Positions 35,938 through 42,736 of a stretch of 64,000 nucleotides of DNA are shown piece after piece (position 1 is the stretch's first letter; each line of letters begins with the position of its first letter). The stretch comes from Bradyrhizobium xenonodulans (lineage in GTDB: Bacteria > Pseudomonadota > Alphaproteobacteria > Rhizobiales > Xanthobacteraceae): contig NZ_CP089391.1 in assembly GCF_027594865.1 (NCBI RefSeq), positions 1,332,501-1,396,500 of the forward strand, given 5' to 3'. The translations under genes and the position numbers were made by a program. The notes beneath the pieces are model-generated. The model was not told the DNA's origin, made no database searches, and worked only from the letters and a program-made list of their open reading frames with translations.

Positions 35938-36846
35938 AGGTTGTGGCGGGCATATTCGGTCGTCGCTTCCAGCGTCCTCGCTGTCGCGCTCTTCCTCGCC
36001 TTTGCAGTCCCCGCCGCAGCCGACGTCGCAGTCCCCCAGCTCACCGGCCGCGTGGTCGACCAGACCGGCACGCTGTCCAGCGGCGACATCGCCACGCTGT
36101 CGCAAAAACTGCGTGACTTCGAAGCGCGCAAGGGCAGCCAGGTCGCCGTCCTGATCGTGCCGACGACACAGCCGGAGACGATCGAGCAGTTCTCGATCCG
36201 CGTCGCGGAGGCCTGGAAGATCGGCCGCAAGAAGATCGACGACGGCGCGATCCTCGTCGTCGCCAAGAACGACCGGCATTTGCGCATCGAGGTCGGTTAC
36301 GGCCTCGAAGGCGTGCTCACCGACGTCACGTCGCGGCGGATCATCGACGAGATCATCACGCCCAAATTCCGGACCGGCGATTTCGCCGGCGGCATTTCCG
36401 ACGGCGTCGATCGCATGATCCGCGTGATCGACGGCGAGCCGCTGCCGTCACCCTCGCGCAGCGTCAACTTCGCCCATAATTTGGACGATCTCGCCCCGTT
36501 GTTCATCGTGACGCTGTTCGCCTCGATCGGGGTCGGCGGATTCTTCCGGGCCATGCTGGGGCGGCTGGTCGGATCAATGGCGACCGGCGGCATCATCGCG
36601 GCGCTGACCTGGCTCATTCTCGGCTCTTTCGCGCTCGCCATGGCGCTCGGTGTCGTCGGCTTCATCATCGGATTTATCGCCGATCTGTTTTCGGCGATGG
36701 GGCCAGGCACGGGCCGCTCACGCGGCGGCTCGTGGTCGAGCGGCTCTTCCGGCGGCTGGAGCAGCGGATCGTCGAGCAGCGACAGCGGCGGCTTCAGCGG
36801 CGGGGGCGGCAGTTTTGGCGGCGGCGGCGCCTCGGGGAGCTGGTAG
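35929..36846 (+). CDS. TPM-domain membrane protein (YgcG-like)
   Basis: About 305 residues: signal peptide (to about AAADV), TPM domain about 35-150 (LTGRVVDQTGTLSSGDIATL, GYGLEGVLTD), two membrane helices about 190-245, and a Ser/Gly-rich tail ending SFGGGGASGSW. TPM proteins are envelope proteins thought to work with LemA; some have been linked to photosystem II or acid phosphatase activity, but the bacterial role is unsettled. Located 132 bp after lemA and 5 bp before a second TPM gene. Its start codon lies in an intergenic repeat. Confidence 0.87.
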   Translation: MTARLWRAYSVVASSVLAVALFLAFAVPAAADVAVPQLTGRVVDQTGTLSSGDIATLSQKLRDFEARKGSQVAVLIVPTTQPETIEQFSIRVAEAWKIGRKKIDDGAILVVAKNDRHLRIEVGYGLEGVLTDVTSRRIIDEIITPKFRTGDFAGGISDGVDRMIRVIDGEPLPSPSRSVNFAHNLDDLAPLFIVTLFASIGVGGFFRAMLGRLVGSMATGGIIAALTWLILGSFALAMALGVVGFIIGFIADLFSAMGPGTGRSRGGSWSSGSSGGWSSGSSSSDSGGFSGGGGSFGGGGASGSW

Positions 36847-36851
36847 CGGTC

Positions 36852-37349
36852 ATGAGCATCAAGCGCATTGCCAGACATCTGGTGCAGCATCATTGGCGGG
36901 CGAAGCAGATCTTTCCGCAAGCCGTGCTCGCCCGTATCGAGCAGGCCATCAAGCAGGGTGAGACCACCCATTCCGGCCAGGTCCGCTTCGTCGTCGAAGG
37001 CGCGCTCGACGGCCGTCCCCTGTTTCGCAACCAGCCTGCGCGTGAGCGCGCGCTCGACGTGTTTTCGCACCTGCGGATCTGGGACACCGCGCACAACAAC
37101 GGCGTCCTGATCTATCTGCTGCTCGCCGATCGCGACGTCGAAATCGTCGCCGATCGCGGCATCCACGCGAAGGTGAACGACGAGGGCTGGGAAAGCATCT
37201 GCCGCGCGATGGAGGCCGAGTTCGCTTCTAGCCAGTTCGAGCGCGGCGTGATCGGCGGCATCGCCGCGGTGTCGCGGGAGCTGGCAAAGCACTTTCCGCC
37301 GCAGGGCCCGCAGAGCAACGAGCTGCCGGACGCGCCGGTCGTGATGTGA
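36852..37349 (+). CDS. Second TPM-domain protein
   Basis: 165 residues, TPM domain without a signal peptide or obvious membrane helix (LARIEQAIKQGETTHSGQVR, HNNGVLIYLLLADRDVEIVADRGIH). It begins 5 bp after the first TPM gene. A cytosolic TPM protein downstream of LemA and a membrane TPM protein is a recurring order. Function is unknown. Confidence 0.88.
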   Translation: MSIKRIARHLVQHHWRAKQIFPQAVLARIEQAIKQGETTHSGQVRFVVEGALDGRPLFRNQPARERALDVFSHLRIWDTAHNNGVLIYLLLADRDVEIVADRGIHAKVNDEGWESICRAMEAEFASSQFERGVIGGIAAVSRELAKHFPPQGPQSNELPDAPVVM

Positions 37350-37613
37350 TGGACTGTGATGTGCGCGGCGAGTGCCGCGCACTCCGCTCTCTCAGGATGA
37401 CGGGTTGGGACTTGCGCCTTGTGTCGTCCGTTGCGCGGCCGTTCATCTTCGCCCGGTTACAAATTGTTTCACACCCGCCACACCGGTTCCACCTTCCCGG
37501 CCAAATTCGGCCCCGGATGACTCCCTAAAATTTCGGTAAGCGGGTCCCGAAGTAAGGATTTCGCAAGCAATGAAAGTTACCAAAAGGTCAATCCAGAGTG
37601 GAGTATTTGAACT

Positions 37614-38609
37614 GTGAGCGAACCAATGGCTGAGCAGGCTGCCCAAGTGACCGGTGAACAGACGAGCGTCGTCGAAGCCGCAGCGACCGCGCCGCAGGCC
37701 GTCGAGGCTGCCGGGATCGAAGCCCCCTCGATTGCCCCCGACCACGAGGCGCCGCCCAAGCCCGATCCGGTCAAGGCGGAAGCCCCCAAGGTTGAGCCGC
37801 CAAAAATCGAGGCATCGAGGATCGAGGCGCCGAAGGCCGAGGCCAAGTCCGAGCCGAAGCCCGGCAAGCTCATCGTCATGGCACCGTCAGAGCGCTCCTG
37901 GGACCGTGAAGAGTTTGCCCCGCATGTGAAGGCGGACGAGCCGCGCGAGACCGGCGGCAAGCGCCGCCTGTCGGCGATGGCTGCGGTGGTGGCGATTGCG
38001 GCGAGCGTCGGCGCCATCAGCGGCGCGCTTGCGACCGCCGGCATGATGCATTTCGCAACCCCCGCGCCGGCACAGGTCGCCGATACCAGCGCACTGGAAT
38101 CCTCGGTTGCCCGGATCGATGCCGACGTCGTCGCGCTCAAGGCCAACGTCGAGCACACCTCCAAGACCGGCCTCGGTCAGTTCAACCGGACCAACGACCG
38201 CCTCGACAAGCTCGAGAAGGCGCAGGCCGAGCCGATGGCCAAGATCGCAAAGCTGTCCGAGACCGTGGACAAGCTCCGCGCCACACCGCCCGCCGCCCCC
38301 GCGCAGGCGGCCGCCGCGCCCTCCAAGGAGACCACCGGCTCGATCGCGCCGACCCTGGTTGCGACCGCTGCGGCCGCGCCGGCACCGGTGCCCGCCGCGC
38401 CCAAGACGGACGTCGGCCGCCTGCCGACGATCGAAGGCTGGCGGCTGCGCAATGCCGCCAATGGCGGCGCACTGATCGAGGGCCGCGACGGCCTCTACGA
38501 GGTCTATCCCGGCGATCCCATCCCCGGCGTCGGCCGCGTCGATGCGATCCGCCGCCAGGACGGCCGCTGGGTGGTCGTCACCAGCAAGGGCTTGATCGTC
38601 GCGCGCTAA
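37614..38609 (+). CDS. Membrane-anchored Ala/Pro/Lys-rich protein with coiled coil
   Basis: 331 residues of low complexity at both ends. Acidic-Pro-Lys repeats (KAEAPKVEPPKIEASRIEAP) lead to one membrane helix at about 120-142, then a coiled-coil segment (about 155-220) and a compact C-terminal domain (about 280-331, GLYEVYPGDPIPGVGRVDAI). The topology is a single-pass protein with the C-terminal part outside the cytosol. I recognise the type but not a function. Start GTG at 37614, or ATG at 37626. A strong terminator follows. Confidence 0.75.
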   Translation: MSEPMAEQAAQVTGEQTSVVEAAATAPQAVEAAGIEAPSIAPDHEAPPKPDPVKAEAPKVEPPKIEASRIEAPKAEAKSEPKPGKLIVMAPSERSWDREEFAPHVKADEPRETGGKRRLSAMAAVVAIAASVGAISGALATAGMMHFATPAPAQVADTSALESSVARIDADVVALKANVEHTSKTGLGQFNRTNDRLDKLEKAQAEPMAKIAKLSETVDKLRATPPAAPAQAAAAPSKETTGSIAPTLVATAAAAPAPVPAAPKTDVGRLPTIEGWRLRNAANGGALIEGRDGLYEVYPGDPIPGVGRVDAIRRQDGRWVVVTSKGLIVAR

Positions 38610-38634
38610 GCGGCTCGTATACGACTTTCGAAGA

Positions 38635-38665
38635 GGCGCTTCACCACCGTGTGAAGCGCCTTTTT
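38635..38665 (+). terminator. Rho-independent terminator
   Basis: Perfect 10-bp stem GGCGCTTCAC / GTGAAGCGCC with a 6-nt loop followed immediately by TTTTT. It ends transcription after the coiled-coil membrane protein gene. Confidence 0.92.
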
Positions 38666-38702
38666 GCTTGAATAGGCGTCCCCGTGCGGTGTTACCTGAG
38701 AC

Positions 38703-40250
38703 ATGAGCCGCGTGTTGCGAATTCTCGTTGCTGCCGTCGTCTTGTTGGGGGGCGCCGTTTCGCTCGTCGCAGCGGAGACCACGCCGCTGACGCGCGGTAC
38801 GGCGATCACCGATCCCGATCTGCTGCGCAAGCTCGATCAGAGCGATGTCCTCACGATTTCGCGCCTGTTGCGGCCGGAACGGACCGCGGACCTTCCGCTG
38901 ACGACCGACCTGCTGTTCTCGTCGCTGCCGCAGCTTGCGCCCATTCCGCCTGCGATCGACGCGGAGTTCGATCGCTACATCTCCCAGTACAGGGCGACAT
39001 ATCCGACCGAGACCATAGGCGTCGGTGAAGGCTTCGACGCGCAATTGTTCGATCGGGCCAATCTGAAATCCCGCGACACCCGTTTCGTGCTGGCCGGCAT
39101 CGTCAACCGCATGGACCGTGCCTATGTCTCCGAGGAGTCCTGCGGCGAGATCCGGCTGATCTACCGTCTCGCGCGGTTCGAGACCAGGCCCGACGGCGGC
39201 ACATCCGCGACGCGCCTGCCGATGACGTTCAATCTGGTGATGAAGGCGCGGGATGCGCGTCAGGTGGACGCGAACGGCAAGCCGGTCACCTGCGCCGAAA
39301 TCGCGCGGCGCTGGCTCGAGAATGGCGACTGGCAGGGACTGATCGGCGGCTTCTCCCCATACGACGCGATGCTCGATCGCATCGAGACCAACATCCAGCT
39401 CTCCGTCGCGCCGAAATCGGCGCTGCACGATTTCCGCTCCGACTATCTCCTCAAGGTGTTCAAGTACGACGCCGCGACGAAGACCTTCGAGGAAGCGCCG
39501 CTGGAGAACCAGATCGATCGCGACCGCATCTTTGCCGACGGAGCGCTCCGGCACGAGTTCAAAGACTGGCTGCTTGCGCCGGACAATCTTCGCGAATTCG
39601 ATCGCGGCACGGTGCTGATCCCGGAGAAATTTTTGGCCAGGGCCGCGGTGGTGCCGACACCGGCCGGCCTCGATGCCTCCGAGCTGCAGCCGGAGTTCGG
39701 CATGATGCAAGGAGAAGGAAGAGGGGAGGGCAAGAGCGATCCCGTCTTCACCGGCAACGACGTGGTCGGCGCGCTGAAGCAGGCGGCGGCGCGTGGCATC
39801 GACCTGCAGAACATCCGCTCGGTCGCGGGCTTCCAGCGCCGTCTCAACGACGTCACCTGCGCCGGCTGCCACCAGACCCGCGGCATTGGCGGCTTCCATT
39901 TCCCGGGTGTCGACTGGCTCGCGGACAAGCCGTCGAATTCCAGCATCGTGCCGGCCTCGCCGCATTTTCTCGGCGACCAGCTTCGCCGCCGCGACATCCT
40001 GACCGCGTTTGCCGCGGGCAAACGCCCTGATTTCTCACGCGGATTTGCCAGCCGACCGCAAACCCGCGGCGCCCAAGAGCTGGCCGGCACCGAGTATCAG
40101 GATGGCTGGGGCGCGCATTGTTCCCTGCAAAATGCGGGATCGGGAACGCGGGATGAGAGTTTTACGTCATGGACCTGTGCTAAAGGTCTCACCTGTCAGG
40201 CTGCTTCGGCATCGAGCCGCATCGGCATGTGCTTCATCAAGACGCGTTAG
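38703..40250 (+). CDS. Large exported protein with one c-type heme motif
   Basis: 515 residues with an N-terminal signal peptide (cleavage near VAAE). One heme-binding CAGCH lies at 386-390, in DVTCAGCHQTRG. Elsewhere I see no known domain, but two more cysteine clusters occur: TCAEIARR near 198 and a C-terminal group ending CQAASASSRIGMCFIKTR. It is probably a periplasmic heme protein of unknown partner. Directly after a terminator, so it has its own promoter. A 54-residue membrane protein gene follows. Confidence 0.75.
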   Translation: MSRVLRILVAAVVLLGGAVSLVAAETTPLTRGTAITDPDLLRKLDQSDVLTISRLLRPERTADLPLTTDLLFSSLPQLAPIPPAIDAEFDRYISQYRATYPTETIGVGEGFDAQLFDRANLKSRDTRFVLAGIVNRMDRAYVSEESCGEIRLIYRLARFETRPDGGTSATRLPMTFNLVMKARDARQVDANGKPVTCAEIARRWLENGDWQGLIGGFSPYDAMLDRIETNIQLSVAPKSALHDFRSDYLLKVFKYDAATKTFEEAPLENQIDRDRIFADGALRHEFKDWLLAPDNLREFDRGTVLIPEKFLARAAVVPTPAGLDASELQPEFGMMQGEGRGEGKSDPVFTGNDVVGALKQAAARGIDLQNIRSVAGFQRRLNDVTCAGCHQTRGIGGFHFPGVDWLADKPSNSSIVPASPHFLGDQLRRRDILTAFAAGKRPDFSRGFASRPQTRGAQELAGTEYQDGWGAHCSLQNAGSGTRDESFTSWTCAKGLTCQAASASSRIGMCFIKTR

Positions 40251-40278
40251 GCCACCTCCAGCCGATTTTGGATGACCA

Positions 40279-40443
40279 ATGACGGACACGAGCGAAGCCA
40301 ACAAGGAGCGCAATCGCGAGATCGCGCGCAATGAGGAAGCCAAGCAGGTCACCGGCAGCATCCGTGTCAGCACCTGGGCTATCGCGGTGGCGGTCATCAT
40401 CGGCGGCATCCTGTTCACGCTCGGCTGGCTGTCGCTGAAGTAG
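40279..40443 (+). CDS. Small membrane protein, 54 residues
   Basis: A charged N-terminal helix (SEANKERNREIARNEEA) followed by one membrane helix (VSTWAIAVAVIIGGILFTLG) and stop after SLK. It begins 28 bp after the heme protein gene on the same strand and ends 9 bp before the convergent GST gene. The coding pattern and closely packed position support it, but no ribosome site is obvious. Confidence 0.6.
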   Translation: MTDTSEANKERNREIARNEEAKQVTGSIRVSTWAIAVAVIIGGILFTLGWLSLK

Positions 40444-40452
40444 CCGGCGCGC

Positions 40453-41100
40453 TCACTTCGCGTAGTTCGTCATCCGCTGCCCGGGCAGCAGCTCATAGGC
40501 CGACTTCCAGCCGGGCAGCGCGGCCATGCGGCCGAGCCAGGCGTGGATGGCGTGATGGCTTGCCCTGAAATCGAAGCCGTGCTCGTCGCTCGGATAGTGC
40601 AGATAGGCCATCATCGAGATGTCGGCGACCGTCGGCCGGGTGCCGATCGCAAAAGCGTTGTGCTGCAGGTGTCCGTCGAGAATGCCGAGGAAGTCCTCCA
40701 GCCGCCGGCGAAAATGCTTCAGCACCTGCGGATCGTTGTTTTGCGTGAAGGCCCGCATGAAGCGATAGGTCGCCATGTAGCCGGTGAGCTTGTGGTTGTC
40801 CCAGAACAGCCAGCGCAGCAGCTCGAACTTTTCTTCCTCTGTCTCGGCGCCGAAACGGCCATATTGCTCGGCGAGCTTGAGCAGGAGGGGCGCAGTCTGC
40901 GTCATCTTCACGCCGTCGACCTCGAGCACGGGAATTTCGCCCATCTCGTTGACGGCCTTGCGCCACTCCGCCGTGCGCGTGACGCCGCCGCCGAAATCGG
41001 TCCACACCGGCTCGAACCTCTCGCCGCAAAGCGTCAGCATCAGCGCCAGTTTGTAGCTGTTGCCGGATTCCGGGAAGTAGTGCAGGCGGTAGCTGGGCAT
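40453..41100 (-). CDS. Glutathione S-transferase family protein
   Basis: 215 residues: thioredoxin-fold N-terminal domain (about 1-80, LHYFPESGNSYKLALMLTLC, then GEIPVLEVDGVKMTQTAPLL with the cis-Pro and Thr-Gln glutathione-binding segment) and an all-helical C-terminal domain (about 88-205). The catalytic Ser/Tyr is not certain; Ser12 and Tyr8 are candidates. The substrate is unknown. Confidence 0.9.
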   Translation of the reverse strand: MPSYRLHYFPESGNSYKLALMLTLCGERFEPVWTDFGGGVTRTAEWRKAVNEMGEIPVLEVDGVKMTQTAPLLLKLAEQYGRFGAETEEEKFELLRWLFWDNHKLTGYMATYRFMRAFTQNNDPQVLKHFRRRLEDFLGILDGHLQHNAFAIGTRPTVADISMMAYLHYPSDEHGFDFRASHHAIHAWLGRMAALPGWKSAYELLPGQRMTNYAK

Positions 41101-41153
41101 GGGACCTCACGGCGTGGCTTTGTTGTGAGCTTTATAGCGAGATCGCCCGGCAT

Positions 41154-41234
41154 CGTCATTGCGAGCGTAGCGAAGCAATCCAGCAATGCATCCGTGGAGA
41201 CACTCTGGATTGCTTTGCTATGCGCGCAATGACG
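41154..41234. repeat. CGTCATTGCGAG palindromic repeat, copy 2
   Basis: Same family as 31698-31784. The left side is intact (CGTCATTGCGAG, GAAGCAATCCAG) while the right outer arm is shortened (GCGCGCAATGACG). It lies between the GST gene start and the stop of the CoA-transferase gene. Confidence 0.88.
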
Positions 41235-41253
41235 GAGCGTGAGGAACGCGGGG

Positions 41254-42459
41254 CTACCCCACAGCTCCCGACGACCTTAGCTGCTTGATCGCCGCCTCGT
41301 TGTATCCCGCGCCACGCAAAATCTCGTCACTGTGCTCGCCGACGCCGGGCGGCTTGCGCGGCTGGACCTTTTTGGCGCCGTCGATCCAGATCGGGCTGGA
41401 GATGGTGAGCATGGTGTCATTCTCGAACGGGACCAGTACCTCGTTGTCGAGCATCTGCTTGTCGTTCGGGATGTCGTCGAGAATGGCGACGACGCCGAAC
41501 ACGAGGCCGTTGCCGTCGAGAATCTTGCGCCAGTCGGCGAGGTCCCTGGTCGCGAACGTGTCGTCCAGAATCCTGATCAGCTCGACCGAGCGGGCGTGAC
41601 GGTCGGCCTTGGTGGCGAAGCGGGGATCGTCGATCAAATCCTCGCAGCCCAGGCAGCGTGCCAGCGTCGGCCACTGCCGCTCCTCATTCAGCAGCGACAG
41701 GATCAGCCAGCGCCCATCCTTGCACTGATAGTGGTTGGCGACCGCGTTCAGCGCCCGCTCGCGCGGCCGCCGTTCGCCGAACTTGGCGCCACACAGTTTT
41801 GCCTGCGCCAGCACGCTCGCCGCCCACACCCCGTTCGCCATCAGATTGGAGGCGACATGCGAGCCCTTGCCGGTCTTTTCGCGCTGATAGAGCGCGGTGA
41901 CGATCGCGCCGTAGAACGCCATCGCACAGGGGTGGTCGCCCATGCCGGCGACCGAGCGGGCCGGCGTCGTGTCGGTGTCGGCGCGGACGAGGTCCATCAG
42001 GCCGGAGCGCGCCCAATAGGCGTTGCTGTCGAAGCCGGGCTTGTTGGCCTCCTCGCCCTTCTCGCCATAGCCGGTGAAGGAGGCGTAGATCAGCCGGTCG
42101 TTGAGATGGGCGAGGTGGTCATAGGTGATGCCGAGCTTGGCGCGCACCGGCGGCGGCATGTTGGTGATGAAGACGTCGGCCTCTTCCACCAGCTTGTAGA
42201 GAACGGCCTGCGCTTCGGGCCTGGACAGGTCCAGCGCGATGCTCTTCTTGTTGCGGGCCTCCAACAGCCACGCGAAATTGTGTTCGCCGGTCGGATAGCC
42301 GGGCAGGTTCGGCAGATTGCGATAGGGGTCCCCCGTGCCGGGCGGCTCGATCTTGACGACCTCGGCGCCGAAATCCGACAGCACGGTCGCGGCCGCGGGC
42401 GCTGCGATGAAGCTCGCGCAATCCAGAACCTTCAGGCCCGCAAAAATGCCTTTTTCCAT
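41254..42459 (-). CDS. Class III CoA-transferase (CaiB/BaiF family)
   Basis: 401 residues of the formyl-CoA transferase fold: KVLDCASFIAAPAAATVLSD, GAEVVKIEPPGTGDPYRNL, KKSIALDLSRPEA, then FDSNAYWARSGLMD where the catalytic Asp of the family is expected. It moves CoA between carboxylic acids without ATP. GAGGGAG lies upstream of the ATG at 42459. Repeat DNA separates it from putA upstream on the same strand, so co-transcription is doubtful. The substrate pair is unknown. Confidence 0.9.
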   Translation of the reverse strand: MEKGIFAGLKVLDCASFIAAPAAATVLSDFGAEVVKIEPPGTGDPYRNLPNLPGYPTGEHNFAWLLEARNKKSIALDLSRPEAQAVLYKLVEEADVFITNMPPPVRAKLGITYDHLAHLNDRLIYASFTGYGEKGEEANKPGFDSNAYWARSGLMDLVRADTDTTPARSVAGMGDHPCAMAFYGAIVTALYQREKTGKGSHVASNLMANGVWAASVLAQAKLCGAKFGERRPRERALNAVANHYQCKDGRWLILSLLNEERQWPTLARCLGCEDLIDDPRFATKADRHARSVELIRILDDTFATRDLADWRKILDGNGLVFGVVAILDDIPNDKQMLDNEVLVPFENDTMLTISSPIWIDGAKKVQPRKPPGVGEHSDEILRGAGYNEAAIKQLRSSGAVG

Positions 42460-42588
42460 CGCGGCGTTGCTCCCTCGCTCTTGTTGTTTCCCGCGCGCTG
42501 GAATTGGCGCGAGGCATATCATCGGAGCATTAGACCGATGTTTCGGCGGGATGCAACGGCACCAGGTGCAGGGCTCGTTCATGTGATC

Positions 42589-42698
42589 CGTCACCCTGAG
42601 GTGGCCGCGATGCGGCCCTCGAAGGGCGACGGCCCCGATGCATGTGGGTCGTACATCCTTCGAGGCCTCCGCTACGCTCCGGCACCTCAGGATGACGG
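42589..42698. repeat. CATCCTGAGG-family repeat, copy 2 (two opposed half elements)
   Basis: Left part CGTCACCCTGAGGTGGC...CCCTCGAAGGGCGACGG and right part CATCCTTCGAGGCC...GGCACCTCAGGATGACG form an imperfect inverted pair in the 277-bp gap between putA and the CoA-transferase gene. Related to the shorter element at 17763-17802. Confidence 0.75.
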
Positions 42699-42736
42699 GG
42701 ATGGCATTACGCGCGCTTGCGGCTTTGCAGCGGCCC

